A DNA stretch of 64,000 nucleotides from Gracilimonas sp965227215 (GCA_965227215.1 OZ245729.1:1798001-1862000), one strand, 5' to 3'. Shown: positions 8,318 through 17,384, counted from the stretch's first letter. The notes: generated from the letters alone by a model not told the origin. Made by a program: numbers and translations.

Positions 8318-8755
8318 TTACAGAGCTACGGTTTTATATCCTTTTTCCTGTAGGTCAAACATCCGAATGAGTCCGTTTGGAACTATACTTACCCCCCGGG
8401 GTAACTCATCTTTGTCAATAGAAAATTTTTTGAGTGACATGCCGCATACTGAAAGCGTTATACCTGACGCAGTAGCACGCTCAATCAGGTTTACATTATC
8501 ACTGAGCTCAGCAACGATTTTCCCACAAATAACCACCTCAAACTGATCGACAGCACGGGCATCGTCCTCCAACATCTGTACCGTTTTTATAGCCGCGTTC
8601 AAGTGATTCATACTGCGTATAAGCATCGCGTAGTCTTGTCCTTCGGTCGCTTGAAAACGTTCATTCGATTGTGGTTCCTCAGGCTGACTGTTAATATTTG
8701 TGGCGATGAATAGACTCAGTAATACAACTGGGAGTATTCTTTTTAATGGTTTCAT
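8318..8755 (-). CDS. Periplasmic DsrE-like sulfur-carrier protein
   Basis: This 145-residue protein has an N-terminal signal peptide (about 1-23) and a DsrE/DsrF-like domain. Visible features are the beta-strand FEVVICGKIV, a central helix, and the conserved cysteine in GITLSVCGMSLKK, which corresponds to the persulfide-forming position in DsrE relatives. DsrE-family proteins shuttle sulfane sulfur. Periplasmic, uncharacterised versions are common beside DoxX-like and thioredoxin-like genes. It lies between the DoxX-like gene and the small membrane protein in the redox block. Confidence 0.82.
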   Translation of the reverse strand: MKPLKRILPVVLLSLFIATNINSQPEEPQSNERFQATEGQDYAMLIRSMNHLNAAIKTVQMLEDDARAVDQFEVVICGKIVAELSDNVNLIERATASGITLSVCGMSLKKFSIDKDELPRGVSIVPNGLIRMFDLQEKGYKTVAL

Positions 8756-8761
8756 GGTGTA

Positions 8762-9193
8762 CTATACTTTTTTAAGATTAAATTTTTGATCAAAAGAGTA
8801 CTTACAACTGCCGTGGGCAGAGAAGTAAATAAGCCCGCCAAGCAGGCCGATGTTTTTGAAAAATGGCCCCATAGTGTGCATTCCTTGTGCCTGAACCGTA
8901 ATTGTTATTGGGATAAGAATAAGGATGAGTACAAAGGCCGCTTTCCGCGTTTGATAGCCGATTATAAGAGCCATGCCGGCCAGCACCATAGCTATACCGG
9001 AGGGGATGACCAGTAGCTCTAATGGCAAAAAGCTTGCTAAAAGTTGGCCATATTCAACAGTACTTAACCGGCCAATAATGGCATCGGGTTGTAGAATGTG
9101 TTTTGTGCCTGCGGTGATAAATATCAGGCTCAATAAAATGCGAAACACCAGCAGTGAATACCTCTGGTAGAGAGGTCTTTGATTAATGTCCAT
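8762..9193 (-). CDS. DoxX-family membrane protein
   Basis: This 143-residue protein has four predicted membrane helices, the usual size and topology for DoxX. The opening RILLSLIFITAGTKHIL is typical of the family. DoxX-like proteins are quinone-linked membrane subunits in some thiosulfate or thiol oxidation systems, but most are uncharacterised. It is 6 bp upstream of the DsrE-like gene. Together with DsbD and two TlpA-like proteins this suggests a membrane electron path for sulfur or thiol chemistry. Confidence 0.88.
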   Translation of the reverse strand: MDINQRPLYQRYSLLVFRILLSLIFITAGTKHILQPDAIIGRLSTVEYGQLLASFLPLELLVIPSGIAMVLAGMALIIGYQTRKAAFVLILILIPITITVQAQGMHTMGPFFKNIGLLGGLIYFSAHGSCKYSFDQKFNLKKV

Positions 9194-9316
9194 CAGACTA
9201 TTTAGATTTAGAAATAGAATTATTTCTGCTTCTACTTAGCTTTTAGAAGCAGCTTTTGAAATCAAGTGTAGATAAGATGTCCCGACTAAAGGATTGGAAT
9301 ACTGTACAGCCGGGAT

Positions 9317-9715
9317 TTAGGCAGTCTGGGGAGGATCAGGTTCCTGAAATACGAAACTCTGCGATGTGATTGCAGAAGCAAAGGAAGGGAAAGAAAAACT
9401 ATATGCGGCTGGCGGAATTAGCTGCTGTTTTTCAACGGTTAAAACTTGCAATGTGTTACACGAAGTTGCGAGGCTGGCAGCACCCTTAACAGGAGTGGAT
9501 TGCTTTTGCTTCTTTTCCATTTCAGGAGTTTCAGAAGACTGAGTGCCCTTTATCGAAGCAGACGGCACCGTTTTGCAGTTAGCATACAGCTGATCGCCGC
9601 TCATGTAAATAGAACCGGATGAAGATTCTTCTTCCATGCCAAATGACAGCGTAACAGCCATCATCAGTATGCAAAGAAATAAGCTATATATGTTCTCTGA
9701 ATTCATCGGGTTCAA
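9317..9715 (-). CDS. Secreted small protein, unknown (first gene of redox block)
   Basis: A 132-residue protein with an N-terminal hydrophobic segment (about 8-24) that could be a signal peptide, then a Ser/Thr/Lys-rich low-complexity region. It has two cysteines (YANCKTVP and ATSCNTLQ) and ends in EPDPPQTA. I do not recognise it with certainty. The size, spaced cysteines and Pro-Pro tail recall small secreted proteins found near metal-handling genes in Bacteroidota, but I cannot prove membership. It heads the co-directional block that continues with DoxX, DsrE, TlpA and DsbD, so the promoter probably lies upstream of 9715. Confidence 0.65.
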   Translation of the reverse strand: MNPMNSENIYSLFLCILMMAVTLSFGMEEESSSGSIYMSGDQLYANCKTVPSASIKGTQSSETPEMEKKQKQSTPVKGAASLATSCNTLQVLTVEKQQLIPPAAYSFSFPSFASAITSQSFVFQEPDPPQTA

Positions 9716-9853
9716 CTTTTTGCCTTAGCCAAAATCAAAATACGAAGATTAAAATTCGAAGTCTATTGCAAGAACATGTGCTCGAATAATTTATTGTAAA
9801 CTATCTTGGAAATTTACCGCTATTAAACTTCTTTCCATTATTTTAATCCTGTT

Positions 9854-11089
9854 TTACAATCTCGGATTCACCACGTTGTTGTAGATGGAACCAAAGCTGA
9901 GTTCCAGGCCAAAACTGAGTTCATAGGAATAGGAGGTAGCCCGCTCTCTCAGGTTTAGTAACTGCTCCTGTTCGGTGATGCCGCCGGCCGGGATGGAAAG
10001 CTGGTTGTTGATCCAGTCATATTCCCCTCTGAAATAGACGGACAAACCACGGAAAATCCGGAAGTCGAGCTGCAAATCAGTTCCGATTCTGTTTTTAGTA
10101 AAATCGTGCAGAAAAGCGGAACCAACCACCCGGGCTTCAAACTCACCCCACGGTTGTGTAAACCTGATCTGCGAGCTCAGCTGCTGCTGTAATAATTTCT
10201 CTGAGGTTTTGCCGTACACCGTCACTTCATTATAGTCATAATACCCACCGGTAAAGCGATACAAGAAGGTGATTTCCCGTTTTGTGAATTCACTGTACGG
10301 GAACACGCTGTACTCTACGGCCGGACTTGCTTCCAGTAAAAGATCATAATTACTTCTTGTGGAATGGCGTGCCTCTGAAGAAACACCGGCCGACCAGTGG
10401 TTACCCAGGCTTTTTACTAAAAGAACTTCTGCTTCTCTGCTTTCCCGGGTAAAAGTATCCGTTTCACCATCGTCTTCAAACGTTTGTTTTTCGTAGTACT
10501 GTTGCACCTCAAACTCAAACTTCCATTCCGGAGTTATTCGTTCAGCACTGAGCCGGCCATTCAGCGAAAATTCATTTTCTGACTTCTCTCCTTCAAGATC
10601 CGTGTCAGCGTTGATATCAAACACCCAAAAGTTCCAGTCATCTGATCTTTCCTGTTGTGTATTTTTGGATGTGTCATCAAAATCAATGATCAACCGCTGC
10701 GCTACCGGCCGTTCTTTCAAGTAGGGAAACAAACCCAGCTTTATGTATTGATTCAACCCATTTCTTCTTTCATCCTCCGTATCAGACTCCGGCGAGTAGA
10801 AAACCATAACATCATCAATACCTGTAAAATCATTTTCTCCGATAAACTCAAGCGTGAATTCCTGCCCCTCGCTACCGGTTTGTTGTCGGGTAATCAGAAC
10901 GTGAACATCTGCATCCTCATTGGTTCGAACATAGTTCACAAACTGAATTTCATCCCGAACAAAACTCTCATCACACGTTCTTCGGCAATCCAAAAATACA
11001 TTAATGGTAGATGTTGAATCCTGTGCCGTAGCAACTCGGGGATAGACCAAACCTGCCAATAAGAATAGATACGTTAACTTCTGTTTCAT
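9854..11089 (-). CDS. Outer-membrane beta-barrel protein with cysteine-pair N-domain
   Basis: The likely start is ATG 11089, which gives a clear signal peptide (MKQKLTYLFLLAGLVYP, cleavage near TAQ); a longer frame begins at 11122. After the signal comes a periplasmic domain (about 25-145) with LDCRRTCDESF and a conserved-looking block VNYVRTNEDADVHVLITR. The remainder alternates amphipathic strands ending in Phe/Leu, as in a beta-barrel. I recall similar unnamed proteins in Gemmatimonadota and Acidobacteriota but know no function for them. The C-terminal NNVVNPRL is repeated as a relic at 4399-4443. Confidence 0.8.
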   Translation of the reverse strand: MKQKLTYLFLLAGLVYPRVATAQDSTSTINVFLDCRRTCDESFVRDEIQFVNYVRTNEDADVHVLITRQQTGSEGQEFTLEFIGENDFTGIDDVMVFYSPESDTEDERRNGLNQYIKLGLFPYLKERPVAQRLIIDFDDTSKNTQQERSDDWNFWVFDINADTDLEGEKSENEFSLNGRLSAERITPEWKFEFEVQQYYEKQTFEDDGETDTFTRESREAEVLLVKSLGNHWSAGVSSEARHSTRSNYDLLLEASPAVEYSVFPYSEFTKREITFLYRFTGGYYDYNEVTVYGKTSEKLLQQQLSSQIRFTQPWGEFEARVVGSAFLHDFTKNRIGTDLQLDFRIFRGLSVYFRGEYDWINNQLSIPAGGITEQEQLLNLRERATSYSYELSFGLELSFGSIYNNVVNPRL

Positions 11090-11348
11090 TGTACGGAATA
11101 AATTGAAATTTACTTCAGGCATACCAGCACTATCAAACTAAACAGCAGCCTGTTTCCTTTTTGTAATTCTATATTAAAAAGAGCTTCCAATGCCTTCATG
11201 GGAATGGGCTAACCCGGCATTCTTATTATTCATTCAACTTTTAGGATGAAAATCAGGGCTATAGGAACTTTCTATTGTTAGGTTAAGTTATTTGTGCATA
11301 CATTTAGTTCAACATTAAACTATTTAATATTAATTCAATCTTATTATT

Positions 11349-11888
11349 ATGACAACATGGAATATTGACCCGACTCACTCAGAAATTCAGTTCAAAGTAA
11401 AGCACCTGGTTATTTCTACTGTAACCGGAAACTTTAAAAGCTTTAACGGTGCATTAGAATCTGAGGGTGATTCTTTTGAAAATGCTTCTGTTTCATTCGA
11501 AGCTGACATCGACAGTATTACAACCAACAATGAAGACCGGGACACACACCTCAAGTCTGACGACTTTTTTAATGCGGAAGAATTCCCAAAGATGACTTTT
11601 GAATCGACATCTTTTACAAGTACCGGCGACAACAGCTATGAGCTTACCGGTAACTTGACCATCCGGGATATCACCAAGGAAGTTTCCCTCAACGTAGAAC
11701 ATGGCGGTACGGTAGACGACCCATACGGACAAACAAAAGCTGGTTTTCAAATTACCGGCTCCATCAACCGAAAAGACTTTGGATTGAAATGGAATGCTGT
11801 AACCGAAGCCGGAAGCGTGGTTGTAGGAGATGAAGTGAAGCTACAGCTAAACGTACAGGTGGTAGAATCTGAGCCTGTGGAAGCGTAA
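11349..11888 (+). CDS. YceI-family lipocalin-like protein
   Basis: This 179-residue protein matches the YceI family throughout. It opens with TTWNIDPTHSEIQFKVKHL, has the hallmark DDFFNAEEFPKMTFESTSF, and ends with the NRKDFGLKWN region. YceI proteins form an extended lipocalin-like barrel that binds isoprenoid or amphiphilic lipids. There is no signal peptide, so this copy should act in the cytoplasm. It is a monocistronic gene divergent from the outer-membrane protein gene and closed by a strong terminator at 11916-11949. Confidence 0.95.
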   Translation: MTTWNIDPTHSEIQFKVKHLVISTVTGNFKSFNGALESEGDSFENASVSFEADIDSITTNNEDRDTHLKSDDFFNAEEFPKMTFESTSFTSTGDNSYELTGNLTIRDITKEVSLNVEHGGTVDDPYGQTKAGFQITGSINRKDFGLKWNAVTEAGSVVVGDEVKLQLNVQVVESEPVEA

Positions 11889-11915
11889 GTAGGCTAATTT
11901 TATAGTTACGTATAG

Positions 11916-11949
11916 AGGGCGGTCTTTGCTGAGACCGCCTTTCTTTTTT
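11916..11949 (+). terminator. Terminator of the YceI gene
   Basis: A 10-bp perfect stem (AGGCGGTCT paired with AGACCGCCT) around a 5-6 nt loop is followed by a T-rich tract. It lies between the convergent YceI and LytTR genes and may work on both strands. Confidence 0.85.
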
Positions 11950-11952
11950 CAC

Positions 11953-12627
11953 TCATGAGGTATATTTCTTCATGAACACTTCTTTATAAGCCTTGCCCAC
12001 CGGGATAGAATGACTCCCTATTTTTATGGTATTTCCTTCGAGATAATCAATCTTGGAAAGAGATACGATATAGGATTTGTGAACCCGACTAAACATAGAC
12101 TCCGGAAGCTGATCGTAAAAATCCTTAAGTGTTTGATTAAAGGTGAGCCTTTTCTCTGTGGTATGAACCGTGATATAGTCTCCCTTACTTTCAGTAAATA
12201 CGATTTCGCTCACCTTTACCCTATATAACTTACCATCGGCCCTGATGCTTACTACCTGCTCTGCTTGTCCACTTGCCTCCTGTTTATTCCACGCTTTGTC
12301 TACCGCTTTCAAAAAACGCTCAAATGAAAACGGTTTAAGCAGGTAATCCACCACATCAAGCTCATATCCATCCAGTGCGTAATCTGAGTAGGCTGTGGTA
12401 AGAATCACTTTTGGTGATCTGCTAAGAGATTTCAAAAAATCGATGCCGGACAATCGCGGCATGTTGATATCCAGGAACAGTAAATCAGGTTTTGTATTCT
12501 TAATCACCTTTCTTGCCTCAAGGGCATTTTTGCAGGAAGCCACCAGCTCCAGTTCGGGAGTATCTGCAAGGTACTGCTCTAAAACAGAGCGTGCCGCCGG
12601 TTCATCATCAATAATTATACAGCGCAT
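11953..12627 (-). CDS. LytTR-family response regulator
   Basis: This 224-residue protein has a receiver domain (about 1-115) with the acidic pair in IIDDEPAA, phospho-acceptor Asp in LLFLDINMP, and Lys in DYLLKPFSF. A LytTR DNA-binding domain follows (about 125-224; ESKGDYITVHT and SRVHKSYIVSLSKI). It should act as a transcription factor phosphorylated by the kinase encoded immediately upstream; the two coding regions touch at 12627. Targets are unknown; the lipoprotein gene at the head of the operon is one candidate. Confidence 0.95.
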   Translation of the reverse strand: MRCIIIDDEPAARSVLEQYLADTPELELVASCKNALEARKVIKNTKPDLLFLDINMPRLSGIDFLKSLSRSPKVILTTAYSDYALDGYELDVVDYLLKPFSFERFLKAVDKAWNKQEASGQAEQVVSIRADGKLYRVKVSEIVFTESKGDYITVHTTEKRLTFNQTLKDFYDQLPESMFSRVHKSYIVSLSKIDYLEGNTIKIGSHSIPVGKAYKEVFMKKYTS

Positions 12628-13658
12628 TATGCTACTCCTAGCTTTAATGTTAATTCATATAGGTTTTCCCCTTCATTGATGTCCAGGCTGTACTTTCCAT
12701 CGTATGCCAAGTCTAATCTTCTTTTAGCATTTTGAAGCCCGGCTCCCGAACTCTCTGCCATTTTCTTCTCCTTTTCATACACGGTGTTTTTGCATTGAAG
12801 AGTTAACTCTCTTCCTTCCTGTTCTAAGTGAATGGTTATGAGTGCATCGTCATCGGTCAGGTCAGCATGCTTAAAACAATTTTCCACAAAGATGATTAAC
12901 AGCAACGGTGCTACTTGCTTTCCAGAAAAATTTCCCTTTGTACTAAAACGCACTTTCTCCGGCTCGTTCAATCGTTCTTTGTGCAGGTCCACAAAGTGAG
13001 TAAGGTATTCTATTTCTTCTTCCAGCGGAACCTGCTCCTGCTCCATTTTATCCACCACATAGCGAAGCATATCCGATAGTTTCAGAATAAGAGACGGAGC
13101 TTTGTCACTTTTCTTCAGGGATTCACTGTAAATGGTATTCAGCGAATTAAATAAAAAATGTGGATTCACCTGCGCCCTCAGGGCTTTCAGCTCTGAGACC
13201 CGCTTCTCTGACTCCAGTTCTACTATCTTACTTTTGGCCTTTAGTGACTCAAACCAGCTGCGGCCAAACTCCAGCGAGGAGCTGATAATCAAATAAAGTA
13301 ATGCAATTCCAATAACTTCAACGGGACCATAAACCCCCACCAGGTAGTAGCCCGGAAACAGCCAATCAGAAAGAAGCAGGAATGAAAAATTATAAGCCGG
13401 GTAAGCCATTCCCAATAAAATGACCAGATTTAAACCATACAACCAGAACCGTGACTTGGCCAGATAGTTTGGCACTAAAAGAAACGCGTGCAATGAAACA
13501 ATGATGATGAATGGCACATGAAAAAGAAAGGTGTAAATAACATCGATAGTGCGAATTTCCCCTGTCCGGCTAAATACTTCCAAGCCGGTGTAAAAAGAAA
13601 CTGCCCAGAACCCCAGGTACATGAGCAGTTTCATATTAAATAGATCACTGAACCTCAT
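12627..13658 (-). CDS. LytS-type membrane sensor histidine kinase
   Basis: This 343-residue protein has four predicted membrane helices (about 1-140), a short coiled coil and a His_kinase (PF06580-type) domain with LRAQVNPHFLFNSLNTI carrying the phospho-acceptor histidine. An HATPase domain with FVENCFKHAD follows. This is the standard partner of LytTR regulators. The stop codon abuts the regulator start, and the start overlaps the upstream lipoprotein gene by 14 bp, so the three genes form one operon. There is no large extracellular domain, so the signal is likely sensed in or at the membrane. Confidence 0.94.
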   Translation of the reverse strand: MRFSDLFNMKLLMYLGFWAVSFYTGLEVFSRTGEIRTIDVIYTFLFHVPFIIIVSLHAFLLVPNYLAKSRFWLYGLNLVILLGMAYPAYNFSFLLLSDWLFPGYYLVGVYGPVEVIGIALLYLIISSSLEFGRSWFESLKAKSKIVELESEKRVSELKALRAQVNPHFLFNSLNTIYSESLKKSDKAPSLILKLSDMLRYVVDKMEQEQVPLEEEIEYLTHFVDLHKERLNEPEKVRFSTKGNFSGKQVAPLLLIIFVENCFKHADLTDDDALITIHLEQEGRELTLQCKNTVYEKEKKMAESSGAGLQNAKRRLDLAYDGKYSLDINEGENLYELTLKLGVA

Positions 13659-14334
13659 AAGGCACTCTTTTCAGCGTTAGTGGTTCCTGATAAGCATCCT
13701 CTTCCCCACCGTATTTCTCAACAAATTGTTGCAACTCAGGGGTTGAAGCTGTGATTAAAATCTCGGTAGAATCATCATAATCTGACCGAACCACTTCGTG
13801 TTTAATACGGACTCGATTGTTCAATATCTGATCTTTAATCCAACTGCTTTCAAGATGCTCCAAAACCAGCTCATCGTCTTGCACATCAATTCTCGAAAAC
13901 GTATTGATGTTAAACTTATGAGTGACTAGCGGAGTAGCCGACATCCCGAAATCAATATCAAAAAGCTTTAGGTTTAGATAATATTGATTATTCAACTTCC
14001 CAACTTTTCCTAAAAATAGAACCGGTGGAATATTGGGTTCACCTGTCTCCTCAAAAAAAATCAGATAGGCGTTCATCTTTAGCGAATCTTCATCTCCGGG
14101 TTCAATACTTATATCGTCATCGGGATATCTTCGGATTAGCTCAGCAAGCATTTCCGGGTTATTATCAGATGCGAATGTCCACCGCTGATCTCCGTTCTCA
14201 AACGTTCCGTCAAGTCCTTCAAGCAGGATAGCTTCTTCGGCTGTAAATAAAGGATGAACCGATTTAAGAAAACACCCTGAAAGGCTTACTATCAACAAAG
14301 AAAGCAGTAAAATTTTAGATAACGTCTTTTTCAT
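13645..14334 (-). CDS. Lipoprotein of the LytS/LytTR operon, unknown
   Basis: A 229-residue protein with a lipoprotein signal (lipobox LSGC, Cys at about 21), then a mostly beta-predicted domain with no recognised family motif. It is the first gene of a three-gene operon and overlaps the kinase gene by 14 bp. Tight coupling to a membrane kinase suggests it could modulate or report the signal, but that is inference. The first lines after the lipobox (KSVHPLFTAEEAILLEGLDG) recall small Bacteroidota lipoproteins of unknown function. Confidence 0.82.
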   Translation of the reverse strand: MKKTLSKILLLSLLIVSLSGCFLKSVHPLFTAEEAILLEGLDGTFENGDQRWTFASDNNPEMLAELIRRYPDDDISIEPGDEDSLKMNAYLIFFEETGEPNIPPVLFLGKVGKLNNQYYLNLKLFDIDFGMSATPLVTHKFNINTFSRIDVQDDELVLEHLESSWIKDQILNNRVRIKHEVVRSDYDDSTEILITASTPELQQFVEKYGGEEDAYQEPLTLKRVPYEVQ

Positions 14335-14540
14335 AATTTCAGTGATTAATTAGGATTGCACACCAAAGAAATGCAGGTTTGTGACCGCAATTAAATTTTT
14401 TCGATGAACACCCCACTTTTCTCGATCAACGACCCTTATCTGTACTTTTGAATCTGCTAAAATAGGTAAATGGAATAAATGACACTTTATAATGGACTTT
14501 ATGTGAGTTATAATCCCTTAAATCTAACTAACTACCTGTT

Positions 14541-15551
14541 ATGAAAAACATTTTCTTTGCTCTTCTGTCGATACTTTTATTCGCAAGCTGTACACCATCT
14601 CAAAATTCCGATGCTTCTCAACCCAATCAAAAAGAGTGGGCCATAGCCTTACATGGCGGAGCGGGATATGTATCTAAAGACATGCCTGAAGATCGCAAAC
14701 AGGCTTACATGGAATCTTTGGAGGAAGCCTTAAACATCGGTGCTGAAATCTTAGAGAACGGCGGTTCTGCCCTCGATGCCATCGAGAAAACCGTGAACTA
14801 TCTGGAAGACAATGAACTGTACAACGCAGGTAAAGGAGCCGTATTTACCTCTGAGGGGAAAAATGAACTGGACGCAGCCATCATGGACGGTGCAACGCTG
14901 AATGCCGGGGCCATCACGGGAGTAACGACGGTAAAAAACCCGGTTTCTCTGGCGCGCAAAGTAATGACAGAGTCCAAGCACGTATTCTTTTCTGCAGATG
15001 GAGCCGAAAACTTTGCTGACCAAACAGATGTGGAGCGGGTTGATCCTGAGTACTTCTACACCGAGCGCCGGTTTCAGTCTTTGAAAAGAGCACAGGCTGC
15101 CGAGCAGGAATCCAACCTGATGGAAACCAACCAACAAAAAGCATGGAAATACGGAACCGTGGGTGCTGTTGCCCTGGATAAAAACGGCAAACTGGCAGCG
15201 GCTACTTCCACCGGCGGTATGACTAACAAAAAGTATGGGCGAGTTGGTGATGTTCCTATTATTGGGTCCGGAACCTATGCGAACAATTTGGTTGCCGTTT
15301 CTGCCACTGGGTGGGGAGAAAAGATTATGCTGAACGTATCGGCTCACACGCTGGCTTCTTATATGCAATTCAAAAATGCCTCGTTGCAAGAGTCGATGGA
15401 CTACCTGGTGGATGATGTGCTCGAACCCGGAGATGCCGGTTTCATAGCCGTTGACAAATATGGCAACTTCTCTATGAAAACGAATACCGGATCAATGTTC
15501 CGCGCCGCCACCGATTCAGACGGAAATAAAGAGGTGGGAATCTGGGAATAA
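14541..15551 (+). CDS. Isoaspartyl peptidase / plant-type L-asparaginase, lipoprotein
   Basis: This 336-residue N-terminal-nucleophile hydrolase has an alpha chain starting WAIALHGGAGYVS and the autocleavage site before the Thr in KYGTVGAVALDK. The beta-chain motif TSTGGMTNKKYGRVGDVPII is the substrate loop of the family. These enzymes hydrolyse L-asparagine and beta-aspartyl dipeptides after self-cleavage. A lipoprotein signal precedes the enzyme (LLFASC, Cys at about 17), so it is exported and membrane-anchored. It is transcribed alone and ends at a strong hairpin. Confidence 0.95.
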   Translation: MKNIFFALLSILLFASCTPSQNSDASQPNQKEWAIALHGGAGYVSKDMPEDRKQAYMESLEEALNIGAEILENGGSALDAIEKTVNYLEDNELYNAGKGAVFTSEGKNELDAAIMDGATLNAGAITGVTTVKNPVSLARKVMTESKHVFFSADGAENFADQTDVERVDPEYFYTERRFQSLKRAQAAEQESNLMETNQQKAWKYGTVGAVALDKNGKLAAATSTGGMTNKKYGRVGDVPIIGSGTYANNLVAVSATGWGEKIMLNVSAHTLASYMQFKNASLQESMDYLVDDVLEPGDAGFIAVDKYGNFSMKTNTGSMFRAATDSDGNKEVGIWE

Positions 15552-15560
15552 TTTCAAATA

Positions 15561-15599
15561 AAAAAGTAGAGACACAAGATTCTGTGTCTCTACTTTTTT
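15561..15599 (+). terminator. Strong hairpin terminator between convergent genes
   Basis: A stem of about 17 bp (AAAAGTAGAGACACA paired with TGTGTCTCTACTTTT) around a short loop has A-runs on one side and T-runs on the other. It should end the asparaginase transcript and, in reverse, the gene at 15608. Confidence 0.9.
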
Positions 15600-15607
15600 G
15601 GAATTAT

Positions 15608-16390
15608 TTATTCTAACCCAAAACGAAATTGATCGCGTAGTTCCTGGATGTAAATTCCAATATCATTTCTCAGTTCAAACAATACGGAATGGAACTCCAT
15701 ATACTCTTTTTTAGCGAATAGCGACTTCTTTTTAAGAGACTGCAGCAGCTCAAGCGCATGATTCGCACTGGCCAGTGCTTTCTTGGAATAAGCAATATTT
15801 GCCCCAATGTATTCCGGTTCAAACCCAAAAGAGTGCCCACCGGCAAGTTTTGCACCTATTTTGAGGGTTTCATCAACAAATTCCTGGAAATCTTTAGACT
15901 GTTGCTTTACCGGAACCGTTTCCGCCCACTTCAGAATATCAACGGCAAACTCTTTGGCTTCATAAAAGGCATCCAGGTCTTCGAGGGAGCCGTAGTCGGT
16001 ATACGCGTATTGGTCGCTCAGGCTTTTCCACTCTTCCCCTTCGTCAAAATCATCAAAGTCATCATCCGCCTGATCCATGAAGCTATCTTCGTTCAAACCA
16101 AAGAGAAAATCCTCATCATCCCAGTCGTCATCTTCGTCGTCCCAGTCGTCTTCATCTTCCGGGAAGTAGGCTTCGTCCATGAGCAGCTCCTCTTCAACGT
16201 AAGCCTCAAAGGCATCATCTTCATTTTGGCTTTCTTGTAGCAAGGTCAGCCATCTTGGTACATTTCCTTTAGGGTCAGAGGCGATAAATTTGCGTAACTG
16301 TTCGCTCTTTTTCTCTACTTCGTTTAAGTGAGCTTCCCACTTGAATTCGTCCCACTGTTCGTCATCGAATCCATCAAAATGCTGGTGCAT
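15608..16390 (-). CDS. Acidic cytoplasmic protein, unknown
   Basis: A 260-residue protein with no signal peptide or membrane helix. The middle (about 70-125) is very rich in Asp and Glu with a WDDEDDDWDDED-type low-complexity tract. The flanking parts are predicted helical, with a C-terminal all-helical domain (about 135-260). I do not recognise the family. Acidic linkers like this can bind divalent cations or mimic nucleic acid, but nothing specific supports either role here. It is upstream of the asparaginase terminator on the opposite strand and has no close operon partner. Confidence 0.8.
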   Translation of the reverse strand: MHQHFDGFDDEQWDEFKWEAHLNEVEKKSEQLRKFIASDPKGNVPRWLTLLQESQNEDDAFEAYVEEELLMDEAYFPEDEDDWDDEDDDWDDEDFLFGLNEDSFMDQADDDFDDFDEGEEWKSLSDQYAYTDYGSLEDLDAFYEAKEFAVDILKWAETVPVKQQSKDFQEFVDETLKIGAKLAGGHSFGFEPEYIGANIAYSKKALASANHALELLQSLKKKSLFAKKEYMEFHSVLFELRNDIGIYIQELRDQFRFGLE

Positions 16391-16489
16391 ATAGGCAGGC
16401 TGTTGGTTGTTGTTTATTATAAAAAAGGAATTGTCGGTAGTAATGCAATACTTTGTGGAAAAGTAACGCTTTTTGTGGATAAAAAGTTG

Positions 16490-17326
16490 TTATAACCGCT
16501 CCAAAACATTAATAATTACCTGGGTCATTTTAGGCTCAGCCATGGCTGCTGCAGCCAATACATCTTCAATGTCTACCGGCTCCAGGGCATCAGGGAAACA
16601 TTCATCAGTAATTACTGAAATACCAAGTACATCCATCCCCATGTGAATGGCAGATATCACTTCCGGAACGGTACTCATCCCCACAACATCAGCACCCAGC
16701 TGGCGCATGTATCGGTATTCGGCTTTGGTTTCAAGCATAGGCCCGGTTACCGCAAGGTACACTCCTTGGTGCATTTTGATGGAGTTTTCGAGAGCCACAT
16801 TCTCCGCCAGTTCCAGCAGGCGCTCAGTATAAGGCTCGCTCATATCCGGAAAACGAGGGCCAAGTTCGTCATCATTAGGACCAATCAAAGGGTTATCTCC
16901 CAAAAAGTTGATATGGTCTTTAATCAGCATGATATCTCCACGACTGAAGTTCGGGTTCAGTCCGCCACAAGCATTGCTTACAAATAACGATTGAGCTCCA
17001 AGAGCCTTTGCCACCCGTACAGGAAACGCAATCTGCTGCATGGTGTACCCTTCGTAGTAATGGAAGCGCCCCTGCATGGCCACCACTTCTTTTCCACCAA
17101 GCCGCCCGAAAATTAACTTACCTGCATGGCTTTCAACGGTGGAAACCGGAAAGTGCGGAATATCAGCATAACTGATTACATGTTCGGTGTCTATTTCATC
17201 GGCGAGCTGCCCAAGGCCGGTTCCAAGAATCAATAAATACTCCGGCAGGAATTCTGTTTCTCCCTTAATAAACTGAACTGCTTCGTCTCTTTTTTTTCGA
17301 AATTCCTCGACCGTATCGTATTTCAT
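16490..17326 (-). CDS. punA: Purine-nucleoside phosphorylase
   Basis: This 278-residue enzyme belongs to the trimeric (type I) inosine/guanosine phosphorylase family. Motifs in order: LGTGLGQLADEI (phosphate loop), VESHAGKLIFG, MQGRFHYYEGY, the SNACGGLNP turn, and TGPMLETKAEYRYM followed by ADVVGMSTVPEV (purine and ribose site). It converts purine nucleosides plus phosphate to free base and ribose-1-phosphate for salvage. It lies 58 bp downstream of the DivIVA gene on the same strand. The length is normal for the family. Confidence 0.96.
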   Translation of the reverse strand: MKYDTVEEFRKKRDEAVQFIKGETEFLPEYLLILGTGLGQLADEIDTEHVISYADIPHFPVSTVESHAGKLIFGRLGGKEVVAMQGRFHYYEGYTMQQIAFPVRVAKALGAQSLFVSNACGGLNPNFSRGDIMLIKDHINFLGDNPLIGPNDDELGPRFPDMSEPYTERLLELAENVALENSIKMHQGVYLAVTGPMLETKAEYRYMRQLGADVVGMSTVPEVISAIHMGMDVLGISVITDECFPDALEPVDIEDVLAAAAMAEPKMTQVIINVLERL

Positions 17327-17384
17327 AAAGTGTAATTAGTGAGTGCGGTTGATTAAGTACAGAACAGTAAAAATACGACAACCG

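Noticed and set aside
14751..15389. 212-residue minus-strand frame in the asparaginase gene
   Set aside because: Antisense to a gene with clear catalytic motifs; no recognisable protein features.
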